From Ziziphus jujuba (lineage: Eukaryota; Streptophyta; Magnoliopsida; Rosales; Rhamnaceae), in assembly GCF_031755915.1 (NCBI RefSeq), contig NC_083383.1, positions 22,805,001 to 22,869,000 of the forward strand: a DNA stretch of 64,000 nt, given 5' to 3'. Position numbers and translations under genes: made by a program. Below, in pieces: positions 52,685 to 64,000 of the stretch. The first letter of the stretch is position 1; the number at the start of each line of letters is the position of its first letter. The notes under the pieces were generated by a model, which had not been told where the DNA came from, ran no database searches, and saw nothing but the letters and a program-made list of their open reading frames with translations.

Positions 52685-52959
52685 ACACTCTCTCATTCCC
52701 TCTATCGCTTCCATGTCTTCTTCTTCTTCCATGGACCCCCCTACTTGTTGGAATATCAAATATTTTGGGCTTCTCATTTTTGACCACTTTCATTTTTTTT
52801 TATTTTTTTTAACCCGTTTTCTTTTTACCTTTTGTGCTTTTTCTAAATTTTCGGTTCTCATCCTTCAAAGTCTTATTTATTCAATATTGTACCAAAGTTG
52901 GGGTTGTCTATTACGTGTAACTAGAAGTTTATTTTTTCATCGAAAAAAATAAAATAAAA

Positions 52960-54090
52960 TAAAATAAAGAGTTTTTTTATTCAGTATTTGTACCAAAACT
53001 ATTCTGCGTAATTAAAGCGTTTTGTTATTTCAAATTGTAAGTGACATTGCACATGGAACTTCTGTTGATGTGGCAATTATTAATTGTAGTGTTTGTTTTA
53101 TTTTATCTTTAATATTAAAAGCTTATATAAGTTGGTAAACCCTTCAATACTAGTTAATTAAGTTGTTATAAATAAAGTTTTTTGACTTTAATATATATGT
53201 TACTTATAATTAATCTGTTAGTCAATAGATTTTTTTCAAACTTTAAGAAAACAAAAAATTAGCATCATGAAATACTTTACGCGAAATGATAAAAAGAAAA
53301 ATTTTATATCATGTCTAGGTGTCCTTTCAGAGAATTATCTAAGCTAAATTTGATGATATCGCAGCAAAAGTTAACAAAATGAAGTCCATTCAGAAACTGA
53401 TGACGTGGCACTGTCTCTCCCAGTGTTGGGAATATTTTCATGGAGATTCAATGACCAATAGGAAGCTTGGAAATCCATCTTAAAGCCTCAAAAAAGGGTG
53501 AAAGATAGATTCACGGAAAGAGATAAGGTGGGAAGGGGTGGGGCATGAAGATATGTGACAGAGATTGGTTTGGAAGATTTCAGGGCTTTTATTTACCACA
53601 ACTTTCATTCATAAAGTCGTGGCAAAGAATCATATTCACATATTTTTTTGTATATCATTCTCTACGTGTAGTTCCTTTCTGTCATTCAACTTTTTATTTG
53701 AAATAAGTGAGTTATTTTGGATAAATATATATAAATTATTTTGATTATTCTGGATATATGTTTGATTACAATCGCTAAAACAGGTTTGCACAACATTATA
53801 TCATCGGTAATAAGATAGACTCGCTCAGGGTACTGAAAAAAAAAAAAAAAAAAAACTTATGTTTAATATCAACTTTCCCTTTTAATATTGGCGTTGGGGG
53901 GTTTTCATGTTCATATATGCTTTATTTAGATCTTTTTATAAACCTGGAAGGTTAATGAATCACTGGGATTCATTAGTTAATATAGCCTATGTACTTTGGG
54001 CCATCGATCCCATTACTGGATGGTAAGGTTTCATTTATTGTTTTACAAATAAAGAATATTAGTTGAATCCCCAAATCTCGACATATATCA
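52960..54090. other. Intergenic region upstream of HEMA
   Basis: Mostly AT-rich. The less AT-rich block 53395-53590 carries TGACGTGGCA (53401-53410), CCAAT near 53453 and AGATAAGG near 53521. This combination resembles a G-box-like plus I-box light-response module. No gene was found. Confidence 0.4.
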
Positions 54091-54093
54091 GTT

Positions 54094-54247
54094 CGTCTAT
54101 GATGCAGACGGTTTTCATACGAACCACAGTATTGGTGACAGTTTTTTATAGTATTGGTGACAATTTTCTAAAAAACCATCATTAATACTATGAAAAACCG
54201 TCACTAATACTGCAATACTCATACGAACCGTTCTCACCATAGAATTT
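54094..54247. mobile_element. Palindromic MITE-like element, copy 2
   Basis: Same architecture as 41753-41902. The left end is TCTATGATGCAGACGGTT, then GAACCACAGTATTGGTGAC. The right end mirrors it (reverse complement TCTATGGTGAGAACGGTTCG). The central part repeats TATAGTATTGGTGAC and its complement. No coding capacity. Confidence 0.7.
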
Positions 54248-54259
54248 TCATATATATAT

Positions 54260-55770
54260 ATATACATATACATGTAATACATATACACGTCAAATTGTTT
54301 CATTTGAGTCATGAGACCACACATTTCAAATGAGGTGCTGATGACATATATCTAGCATATTGTACTACTCTTTTTTTTAGAATTTAAGCAAAAATATATA
54401 TTTTTTTCTTACATAAAAAAAAAAAAAAAGACTGGTCATATCATGTAACATATATATCCTTTCCTATCTCAATAATTTTAAAACTAATAATATTGATTTT
54501 GCGACCCCCTTAAACTCTTTTCCAAATGCATGTAATAATACAAGAATACTAACTGAAAAATTTGCTGGCGATCAATAAATATGTGTGTTATTAAAGCATA
54601 AATTAAATGTGTATTTTATGTGTTTAATTTCCATTTATTATGTTAAGATTTATAATTCGTTCGCTTTGATATTACTTAATATGGTTGGTCAAGATTTATC
54701 AATAGTTAGCTTATTGCATTGTAGATTTAAAAATTCATCGACTAGACCAATGTAAGTAAAGATTATTATTTAAGAACAAAACAAACAAATTATTTCGTAC
54801 TTGCATTACTAATTTATTCAACAAAACCAAAGCAAGTTATCTTAGAAATAAAGCATAGAAGCAAGCGAAAAACGTGCTATAATATATATATATATATATA
54901 TATATTACTTTGATGCAACCTAAATAACAAATAAAATCCGACAATGTCCTTGTCCTACGTAATACTTAATGCATATAAAATTCCTACAAAAGACTATGTG
55001 TTAGCTCTAGCTGCAGTTTCATGTCTCTTACTGATCAATCTTGTAAAAGAACATTACAAAGTTAGAGCAAATGTCCAATTTCATAATCTGATCCTTTTGC
55101 TTAACATTTTCTCACATTTTTTTAAGGGGAAAAAAAAAAAAAAACCAAGATATAATTAGAAGTTAGGGTTTCAAAATAGGACAACCTTTATTTTAGTAAA
55201 CAATTCTCCTTTATTTTAGTACATCATTTGAGGTGCCTTCCAAGATATCTCTGCATCACATCATTTTTTTGCCCTTTTTTTTTATTTGTTTTATTTTTAC
55301 TAAAACCAGCAGTACGCAAGAACAAGAAAGTTCATTATATATATAGACTGTAATTAATCGATAATTTTTGAACCAATAAGGATGTTGTTTTCGGAATCAA
55401 ATTGCATATATAATTAAAGAAAATGCAAAAGCATACTTTCGAAGTTCGATACTTGCATCTTTTTCTTGTGTTTTACAAGCTGCAGCATTTTTGTTCATTT
55501 AGACATTTTGTATATAGGTGATAGTTAAACCATGTTTGGTTTTTGGAATCCACAAAGTGAAAAATAAATAAATAAATAAATAAAAAAACAATTTCGTGTA
55601 AACAATAATAAATGATATTTTGTTTTCCTAATTCAATATAATTAATTATGGAATTAGTGGAGAAAATTAATTCTACGATAGAATAGTGCAGCCTCATCCG
55701 AAGCATAGTGTTTTGTGGATGTCATTAGGGCTAATAAGATCCAGAAAATACTATATTAATCTTTTTTCTT
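54260..55770. other. AT-rich intergenic region, no gene seen
   Basis: Includes a (TA)n tract near 54879-54904, homopolymer runs and no supported gene. Confidence 0.6.
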
Positions 55771-55774
55771 TTGG

Positions 55775-57845
55775 ATAAATTGCACTTTGGTATTTTGAAA
55801 TTTTAGGATTACATGACTCCGGCCCTAAACTTTTTTATTTGGGCAAAAATCAATGCAAATTGGTCAAATTTCTAATGGTAATGTTAAAATTAATGGTGTT
55901 TACATCAGCATGATGTCATAATTATTTTAAAATTAAAAATATTTATTTAGAAACAAAAAAGTTTGTTATTTTTTCATTTTATATTTATGGTTCTTTATTT
56001 GAAAATTAATATTCATTTTTTATTTAAATTAAAATACCTACAAATGTAATAACATAGTTTTGAATCTAAAATAAGACCAAAAAATTAAAATAAAATTGAA
56101 ATTTTTGATCTAATAAAAATAATTTTAGTAGATCAAAAATTAAAAATAATTTTTTATGACCAAAACAAAAAAAAAAGGGGGACCAAAATACCAAAATAAA
56201 AATTAACCAAAAATTTAAAAATAAAAATATATTTTTAAAAAAATAAAGTTTTTTGGAAAAAAAACGTTTGTTATTTTTACATTTTACATTTATGGTTTTT
56301 TTTTATTTAGAAAATTGTATCTATTTTTTTTTAATTTAAATTGAAGTATGTTTGGACCTAAATTTAGACTAAAAATAAAAATTGAAATAAAAGTGAAATT
56401 TTTTATCTAATAAAAATAATTTTTTTAGACTAAAAATTAAAAATAATTAGATCAAAATGCCAAAACAAAAAATAGACCGAAAATTAAAAAAAAAATAATT
56501 TTTTTTCAAAAATAATTTAAAACATGAAAAAAATTAGACCATTTTATAAACCAAAATGGAGGCCAAAAATGGAAAAATAAAAAACAAATTAGAATAGGCA
56601 TAAAATGGAAAATGGAAAAATGGTCTCCATTTTTTTTTCTCTAATAAAATAATTTTGTTAGATCAAAATTTTTAAATAATTAGACCAAATACCCAAAAAA
56701 GAAAATTGGACCATAAATTAAAACAAAAAATAATTTTTTTTAAAAATATGTTTACTAAAGTTAAAAAAATTATACCATTTTATAAACCAAAATGGAGAAA
56801 TGGAGAAATGAAAAAATGGCTTCCATTTTATTTTTTTTATCCAATAAAAATAATTTCATTAGACCAAAAATTAAAAATAATTAGACAAAAATACCAAAAT
56901 ACAAATAACACCAAAAACTAAAAAATAAAAAATAAGTTTCCATTTTAAAAAATTGAAAAAAAAAATTAAACCATTTTATAAACCGAGGCTGAAAATTGAA
57001 AACTAGCTTCCATTTTATTTTTTTGGTCTAATTTTTATTTTTTCATTTTGAATGGTTTATGATTTGGTTAAACAGAAAATTTTTCCAAAAATGGAAAAAT
57101 AGATCATAATTCATTTACATATTGGTATTCTGGTCTATAATTTATTTGGTGAAGTGGAAAAATTTTTTAGAAATGGAAAAGTTAGACCATTTTAGTCTTC
57201 TTTGTTTTTTGGTGTATAAAATGGTAAAATAAAAAATGTATTTTTTTTTTCAAAATTAAAAAATTATTTTTTTATTTTTGAATAATGAATTATTGTAAAA
57301 TTTAGACCAAAAATTAGACAAGAAATTTATTTTATTTTATTTTCTAATTTCTCATCTAATTTTTATCTTGGTATTTTGGGTTTTTTTTTTTTTTTTTTTT
57401 TTGGTTTTGGGCATAAAAAATATTTTTAAATTTTCTCTAATAAATTATTTTTATTAAACTAAAAATTCCAATTTTATTTTAATTTTATTTTTTGGTCCAA
57501 TTTTACATCCAGAAACATTTAATTATGATTGAAGGTATTTTAATTTAAATAAAAAAAGAAATGGGTACAATTTTTCAAATAAAAAAGCCATAAATATAAA
57601 ATGAAAAAATAACAAATATATTTTTTTCAATTTTTAAAAAAAATATTTTTTTTTTATTTGTGAAAAAAAAATTATACCATTGATATGATATCATACTGAC
57701 ATCAACATTATTAATATTGATACCACCATTTGAAATTGGATCAATTTGCATCAATTTTAAAATTTTGTTGTGGAATATGTCCAAATCAAGTTTAGAAACA
57801 AAATCGCACAATTTTAAAACTTTAAAATACCAAAGTGCAATTTAT
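55775..57845. mobile_element. Second large inverted-repeat element, about 2.07 kb
   Basis: The ends are inverted copies: ATAAATTGCACTTTGGTATT at 55775 and its complement ending at 57845. Arms are about 330-390 bp, sharing ATGCAAATTG, a GATGTCA-TATGAT-TCAT-like stretch, TTTGTTATTTTTTCATTTTA and TTTAAATTAAAATACCT. The interior is extremely A/T-rich and has three or more diverged direct repeats, marked by ACCATTTTATAAACC at 56538, 56774 and 56969. There is no transposase frame and no clear target duplication. Confidence 0.75.
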
Positions 57846-58454
57846 TTTTGCAATACAAATGCAGACTCATCTGAAAAAATGCTATTAGACTTGTTCCAAA
57901 AAATAATAATTATAAAAACTATTATTAGAAAACTATTTTAATTAGTGGTTCATCAATACACCCAAAAAAAAAAAAAAAAATAGTGGTTCATCAATATGAG
58001 ATCGTACAGAGTATTGTACATTATCAAACTCAAAGATATATATTATTGTTTAAGAAAATAGTGATTTTACTATCAGCTTCCTTATGATTTATTAGTCACA
58101 TATGTGATTTTGTAAGGTTGATTGGTACAGCTCCTTTTTCATAACTAGTCCCGTTAATTTAATCTTTAATAGCATTTAAAAGTATTTTTAAAAAGTGATA
58201 CATGCATATTGACTTTCAAGTTGAGTAATTTTAGTAAGAATATAATTATACAAAAAATAATTATGCGATGCATAACTTAGTTACCAGATTATAGAATTAT
58301 AGAATTTTATAATTTTTCACACATAAACTAAATAATAATAAAAATATACTTTTCTTTTCCTTTCTTTGGTAAGTTAGGAAAATAAAATTTTATATCAGTA
58401 GTCATTGCTAACTGAGCTTATACAAAAGAATAAATATGATAAGTCTAGAATTAC

Positions 58455-58490
<36 letters not shown>

Positions 58491-59650
58491 GCATATTATA
58501 AAACTTTAAAGAAAACTAATTACCAATTCAACAATCACTTCAAGCTTAATGTGTTGAAACTAAATGATTTAAATCAAAGCACATCTTAACTTCTTTTTAC
58601 TGCTCACAATTTTCCAATGTTTTATATGAGTTTCAACGCATCAAGACTAATAAATAATATAGCTAGCACTTAAAATATTCACTAAGCCTTTATATAAATT
58701 CAATTAAATGTTCAGCACTCACAATTTTGTATATTGTAAGCACTAGAAGATACTTTTGTAGGTATTGGATTTGTAGAATGCCTATAAATAGAGAGAGTTT
58801 CACTCTTAAATCTTTCATTTTTGAATTGCCCAGCAACCTAAAATTTCAAAAACAATGAAGTTGTTTATACTGACAATATTGTAATGGTATAACATCCTAG
58901 TGGAACAGTCGGACATACTATTTTATACAATATTATTAAGAAAAACAAGTTATGAAGAATAATAATTTTAAATTAATCATTTCATTAACGTTTCTATCCC
59001 AATAATACTGTAAATTACATTCTGCTTTCAAAAACTAATAACATATAGTTTTATCTTTTGCAAAATATAGTGAATTAATAAAAATATTGTGAATTTATAA
59101 AATATATTTTTTAATTAACATTATTTACACTTTGATTTAATGATATGTATAAAAGGCAAATATAACATCTTTTTTTTTTTTTTTTTGGGCAATATCAAAT
59201 GTAAGTTAAAGTACTGACACACTTGGGTTGGATCCCTAATAAAAAAATTAACTATTTATTAAATACAAGTTTTTTTCTTTTTTTAATTTATAATAATTTT
59301 TTCCACTCAAAAATTCCTAGTTGTGGATTTAAATGGCATATAAACTAAACCAATCTTATTAGACAAATAAAAGTTTATTTAAAGCAGGTTTTGAAAATAA
59401 AAGTGGTTTTATTTTCTGCTAGTAATGTAGTTTAAAACATATGGTCAAATTATGGCTTTAAAAACACTTGCTATATACCATGAAAGTAAGAGGCCAAAAT
59501 CAATGTTTAAGCCTTTCCAGCTAAACAGTTTCAAAATAATATACTTTTCCACCAAACAAAAGTTTCAATAACATATTGCTTATATCTCTGTCTCTCATAC
59601 ATGATTATACACGATCACGTTATTTACCAATAAAATAAAATAAAAAAACA
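57846..59650. other. AT-rich intergenic region, no gene seen
   Basis: Contains a (TA)n tract near 58457-58487. No coding region is supported. Confidence 0.6.
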
Positions 59651-59654
59651 CGTT

Positions 59655-61115
59655 TTCCTTTATATCATAACTTATAAATATGGATTAGCAAAAAACAAAA
59701 AGAAATACGGCTTATAGAATATCAAAAATATTTTCAATACTCTATATTTTCAATACTCTCCTTCATGTGTAAGTTCAATAGGGAGGGAAGAAAGAAAGCT
59801 CACAGGGTTATGATACTATGTTAAATCACAGTCAACAATGTAAATCAAACATATTTACCAACAAATATATCATAAAGCTATATGAGTACAAGTTTGCATG
59901 CATAATTTCAAAGTGCTGTTACGCAAAATATACAAATCAATTTTCTTTCTAAATCCAAGTCAAATGCTGTTTGCCTATATTTCTACTTTTTCAATGTGCA
60001 GAAGTAGCCAAAACCGACAGAACTAACTTCAATATAATTCATTGCGGTGACGTGATTAGAAAGTGCACGAATGCTTGATGATATGCAATTTAGAATTCAC
60101 TTTCCTATTTGCATTAAGGTCAAGCAGGGTAAAGAAAATATGGATGAAAAGGAAAAACAATAGTCAAAGCCTATATCACTGGATAATTTCATATGTTCTA
60201 AGGCTTGCATTAAGTCCAATTTTCTGTTGGCTTGCTGTAAATATATGATGTTTACAGGACAATAAAACAACAATTGTCTTCCTCCATGTTGGGCTTTGAT
60301 TGGGAAAGGGGAAAACAAAAATCAGATTTATTCATTTCTCTTTAAACTCAGTTTAACATTAACCATGATAAGCATTAGCATAAGTACAGATTAATAAATT
60401 TTGAACCATTTTATTGAAAGAATGAGAAATATCAAGTTTAAACATTAATTCAAACTAAAACCATAGATGTAGAACTTATCTACACAAGAACAACATAGGA
60501 AAAAGCAAATTTCAGAAAGACGAGCTTCCTCCAGAGTCATATGTCCCAAAGTGCAGTGCTCCAATGTAATGTGCAATGTGTTTCAATTTTGCCCAGTCTT
60601 CACCTATATCCTTCTTGCGCTGTTCCTCCAGATTCGGACATTCTCAAATTGACAGATGCTGGAGGGAACTTAAGCATTGAAAGCTTCCACGCAGAGATGC
60701 TAAAGTATGAAAATCTGCTAATGTCAAAGGTCTAAGTGAGGTAGCATATCCTACCCACAAAGGTGAAGCTCGCAGACCAGGACAGCTGCAAATTTCCACA
60801 TTTTGCAGTGTAGTTACATGTTGTAATCCCTTCGGAAGAGATTTCAGCTTGGAAAATTCATGGTAGACAAACTCTTAGATGTTGCAAATGAAATCATCAG
60901 GCAAAGAACCCAGTACTGGACAGCACATTATAGTCAAATGTTCAAGGGAAGACAGGAATTTTAGCCCCAATGAGAAAGATGTGATGTTATTGCTGTTCTC
61001 AATCAATGAAGTTCGAAGCCAGCTTAGCCCTTGTATGCATCAGGCAATAAGGTTGTGGCACTCAGTTATTTCTATTAACTCCAACAAAGTGAGGTTTCCA
61101 AGTCCTGGACAAAAA
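59655..61115. repeat. Left unit of R-gene segmental duplication
   Basis: This segment realigns in order with about 61733-63010. It includes an approximately 860-bp 3' flank (for example TTTCCTTTATATCATAACTT, ATCAATTTTCTTTC and AATAAATTTTGAACCAT) and the end of an LRR gene. It lies tandem and in the same orientation as the right unit. Confidence 0.85.
60512..61115 (-). pseudogene. Truncated, frameshifted CNL LRR-end copy
   Basis: The minus strand ends with LHFGTYDSGGSS and a stop at 60512-60514, matching the C-terminus of the CNL gene at 62392. Similarity runs about 600 bp into the LRR region and stops near 61115. A 3-bp in-frame deletion lies near 60570. Around 60870-60892 a deletion of about 10 bp plus a 5-bp insertion shift the frame. 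The upstream LRRs, NB-ARC and coiled-coil parts are missing here. It is a dead partial copy left by local tandem duplication. Confidence 0.9.
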
Positions 61116-61119
61116 AGTT

Positions 61120-61730
61120 GACGGCATCAAAAAGTTCATGGAGATTGAATGTTCTGAATAAAATTGCAAAATCATGGCATCAAAAAAGATCATCAAAATT
61201 TAAATAATGTAGTAGCTGGATAGACAAAACATGAAAGTCATTTTAAAAGCATTCATTTATTTTTTGGTAATTTAAATAATAATTAAAAAATTCTCTGCTA
61301 TATTTTTTAAAAAATTTTCCATTCAAACCTTTAGTCCGATCTCATAGCCATGAAACATGTTGCAGCACTAAAGTAATCCTGTCCAGTCCATTCCTGCATA
61401 CCAATGGGACCCTATAAAAGTAACATGGCCATAGGCATCCAGTTTGGATAAAACTGTATATTTCCCTGTCTCTCTTTCTTTCTCATATATATATATATAT
61501 ATATATGATTATATACACAATGTTTTAATTTATGGGAAGCTAGTATTTACCAAATGACAAGGTAAGCAACATGGAAATATTTTATTGGCTTCTATTCGTC
61601 ATATATTTAAGAGTTCATTTAGTCTTATTTAGGATATATTATTTATTCAGCAAATAATATATTAACATATTATTTTGTCATGTTGTTTTGCAAATGATTA
61701 TGGTGCACAATTTGGTACTGATAGCACTAT
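61120..61730. other. Spacer between duplicated R-gene segments
   Basis: AT-rich with a (TA)n tract near 61483-61506. A less AT-rich stretch at 61320-61440 was not identified. Confidence 0.5.
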
Positions 61731-62391
61731 TGTTTCCTTTATATCATAACTTATAAATATATCAATTATCTGAAAAAGAAAAAAAAAATCTATATATCAT
61801 AAACCAATCATTTAAAAGTTTGTATGCATTATCTATAATGCTGTCAGATAAAATATATGAAATCAATTTTCTTTCCAGATCCAAGTCAAACACTGTTTAA
61901 CTATATTTCCAACTATTCAATGTACAGAAAAAACCCAAATAGAGAAAACTAACTTCAATATACAATTTAATGATATACAATTTAGAATCACTTTTCTATT
62001 TTCACTAAGCTCGGGCAGGGTAATGAAAATATGGATGAAAAGCTAAAATAATTGCCAAAGCCTATATTACTGGATTTCATATTTTCCCAGGCATGTACTA
62101 AGCATACGGTAGTTAGAGGACCATAGAATAATAATTGTCTTGCTGAAAATATTGGGTTTTGATTGGGAAAGGAGGGGGGGGTGGGAAGGGAAGGGGAAAA
62201 AGAAAATCAGAGTTGCCTTTTTCTCTTTGAAGTCAGTTTAACAGCTATGATAAGCAATAGGTTAGTACAGATCAATAAATTTTGAACCATTGTATTGAAA
62301 GATTGAGAAACATCAAGTTTAAACATTAATTCAAATGAAAACCATAGATGTAGAATTTCCTACCCCAAGAAAACAGAGGAAATTTTAAATT

Positions 62392-64000
62392 TCAGCGGGA
62401 CGAGCTTCCTCCAGACTCATATGTCCCAAAGTGCAGTGGTCCAATGTAAACATGCGCAATGTGTTTCAATTTTGGCCAGTCTTCACCTACATCCTTCTTG
62501 CACCGTTCTTCCAGATTCGGACATTCTCGAATTGACAGATGCTGGATGGAACTTAAGCATTGAAAACTTCCAGGCAGAGATGCTAGATTATGACAATCTG
62601 ATAATGTCAGAGATCTAAGTGAGGTAAGATATCCTACCCACTCGGGCAAAGCTTGCAGACCCGGACAGCTTCGGATTTCCATATTTTGCAATGTAGTGGT
62701 ATATTGTAATCCATCTGGAAGAGATCCCAGCTGTGGACAATTCATGATACACAAGCTCTTAAGAGTAGAGAGATGTTGCAAATCATCAGGCAAGGAACTC
62801 AGTACTGGACAGAACATAATAGTCAAATGCTCCAGTGCTGAAAGGAATTTCAGCCCCGGTAACAGAGATGTAATGTTATTGCAATTCTCAATTGACAAAG
62901 ATCGAAGAGAGCTCAATCCTTGTATACATTCAGGTAACGAGGTAAGGCTGTGGCACTCAGTTATTTCTAATGAATCCAGCAAAGTCAGGTTCCTAAGTCC
63001 TTCTGGCAATGAAAGTAGCTCCCCACACCAACGAACTGTTAAAGTTCTTAAATTGATAAGCTTTCCTAGATAAGGAGAGATGGACTGAAGCTTGGGGCAA
63101 GAGCTAATCTTCAGAGACACCAGAAGAGAATTGTTCTGAAGCAAACATTCTAAAAAGATCAATTGCTCTGGAAATTCTTCAATGATTAGGCTTGTAAGCG
63201 AAGTTACACTTGTCGTTGACCTTAGTAATGCATCACTACAACTCCTCAACACCAGATCCTTTAGTAAGGGAAAGGACGGCATATTCTTTAATCTCAAACA
63301 TTTGTTCACTGTGAGTTTGACAAGAGAAGGAAACTGTTCTCTCCCATTGACACTCCACCAATATTCTAAATTGGGAAAATCAATGAGGCTTAATTCTCTA
63401 AGAGATGAGAATGGTGTTGTTATGCCTTCCCCATAGAACTCACTGCCAATTGTCTTCACTGCATCCATTCCTTGCAAGTAGAGAACCTTAAGGAAGGGAA
63501 GTTTACCTAGTGTAGGGAGATTTTTGCAACTTCTACAGTTCATCAGCACAATTTCAATTAGATTTGGAACTTTAAGATCACCTAGCCAGTCAGGGAAACG
63601 TATTCCTCCATACCCTTTTATAGACAACCTTCTCAAATATGCCTGCGGTTGGAGGGACTCAAGAACTTTTTCTGGTGTTACATCATTATTATTGCTGTCC
63701 CTGTAAGAACCTTTGCTATGATTTCCCCAAGATAGATCCAAGGACTGAAGGTTTCTTTTGCCAATCAAGTCAGCTGACTTTGCCTCTTCTTCATCCATCA
63801 CATTTTCCAATTGACTAATACTTAGCTCACCGCCTAGATTTAAATTTCCCAGCTGGTTAAGGCTTGTACCTGTCTCTGTTCCTACAATAAACAATGACAG
63901 TGTCCGGAGATATATCATTTTTCCCATCCCATGTGGCATTTTGGTTAACCTTTCACAGCCAGTTATAATTAAATGTCTCAGTTTAGATAGATTTGCTATT
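62392..64000 (-). CDS. CC-NBS-LRR disease resistance protein, LRR C-terminus (5' part beyond window)
   Basis: The open frame on the minus strand runs from the window edge to a stop at 62392-62394. It gives about 535 residues, starting ANLSKLRHLIITGCERLTKM, so the N-terminal coiled coil, NB-ARC and first LRRs lie outside. Successive leucine-rich repeats follow, including SLDLSWGNH, the LGDLKVPNLIEIVLMNCR-type segment, NLPTLGKLPFLKVLYLQGMD, and many L-SL-I--C--L-SLP units. The end, EERCKKDVGEDWPKLKHI, is the classical close of RGA/RPP13-like CNL proteins. CNLs are cytoplasmic receptors in which the LRR helps sense effectors and restrain the NB-ARC switch. The visible part has no stop or shift and looks functional. 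A truncated tandem copy lies 1.3 kb downstream. The pathogen recognised is unknown. Confidence 0.93.
   Translation of the reverse strand, partial: IANLSKLRHLIITGCERLTKMPHGMGKMIYLRTLSLFIVGTETGTSLNQLGNLNLGGELSISQLENVMDEEEAKSADLIGKRNLQSLDLSWGNHSKGSYRDSNNNDVTPEKVLESLQPQAYLRRLSIKGYGGIRFPDWLGDLKVPNLIEIVLMNCRSCKNLPTLGKLPFLKVLYLQGMDAVKTIGSEFYGEGITTPFSSLRELSLIDFPNLEYWWSVNGREQFPSLVKLTVNKCLRLKNMPSFPLLKDLVLRSCSDALLRSTTSVTSLTSLIIEEFPEQLIFLECLLQNNSLLVSLKISSCPKLQSISPYLGKLINLRTLTVRWCGELLSLPEGLRNLTLLDSLEITECHSLTSLPECIQGLSSLRSLSIENCNNITSLLPGLKFLSALEHLTIMFCPVLSSLPDDLQHLSTLKSLCIMNCPQLGSLPDGLQYTTTLQNMEIRSCPGLQALPEWVGYLTSLRSLTLSDCHNLASLPGSFQCLSSIQHLSIRECPNLEERCKKDVGEDWPKLKHIAHVYIGPLHFGTYESGGSSSR

Noticed and set aside
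52554..52952. Plus-strand 132-codon open frame opposite the HEMA promoter
   Set aside because: Low-complexity Ser/Phe-rich translation with no recognisable domain.
62421..63706. Plus-strand open frames opposite the CNL LRR
   Set aside because: Antisense shadows of the leucine-rich repeat frame.
1..64000. CRISPR arrays, bacterial operons, viral genes
   Set aside because: No regularly spaced repeat-spacer array, no compact operon structure and no virus-specific genes were seen; the reverse transcriptases belong to copia and LINE elements.

Overview
This window looks like nuclear DNA from a core eudicot plant. It is very AT-rich, has intron-containing genes, many Ty1/copia relics, a plant-type LINE relic, numerous (TA)n microsatellites, a plastid-DNA insertion and a CC-NBS-LRR type resistance gene. 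The species cannot be fixed from the sequence alone. Only three real protein-coding loci are visible. The rest is transposon debris, inverted-repeat elements and AT-rich spacer.

Layout. Positions 1-500 hold a decayed plastid rpoB fragment. Positions 0.6-8.6 kb are one LTR retrotransposon on the minus strand: two related LTRs, a polypurine tract, a primer-binding site and a gag-like core with no pol. A 1.14-kb Mutator-like element with a perfect 9-bp target duplication is nested in one LTR. Positions 8.6-11.6 kb are a second, 3'-truncated copia relic (minus). A possible SINE lies at 12.5 kb and a LINE reverse-transcriptase relic at 13.65-15.0 kb (plus). From 15 to 23.3 kb there is AT-rich spacer with tandem duplications. 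A copia gag relic (plus) at 23.4-24.3 kb is cut by an LTR-like block with tandem repeats (24.3-26.8 kb). A third decayed copia polyprotein (27.06-30.76 kb, minus) is followed by LTR-like tandem copies (31.57-32.5 kb).

Genes. A WAV3/EDA40-like RING-H2 plus vWA E3 ubiquitin ligase gene (36668-39176, plus, two exons, 751 aa) is followed at once by a large inverted-repeat element (about 39262-40925). A plastid-targeted glutamyl-tRNA reductase gene (HEMA, 49758-52362, minus, three exons, 552 aa) encodes the first committed enzyme of tetrapyrrole synthesis. At the right edge, the LRR end of a CNL resistance gene (62392 to beyond 64000, minus) has a truncated, frameshifted tandem copy at 60512-61115. 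This shows that the R-gene locus expanded by local duplication.

The three genes have no evident functional link. WAV3-type ligases act in auxin-related root growth, HEMA in chlorophyll and heme supply, and the CNL in pathogen sensing. The most notable structures are the long foldback element abutting the WAV3-like gene, two related short palindromic MITE-like copies 12 kb apart, the nested LTR/MULE structure, and the R-gene segmental duplication. No sign of a wholly new coding system was found.
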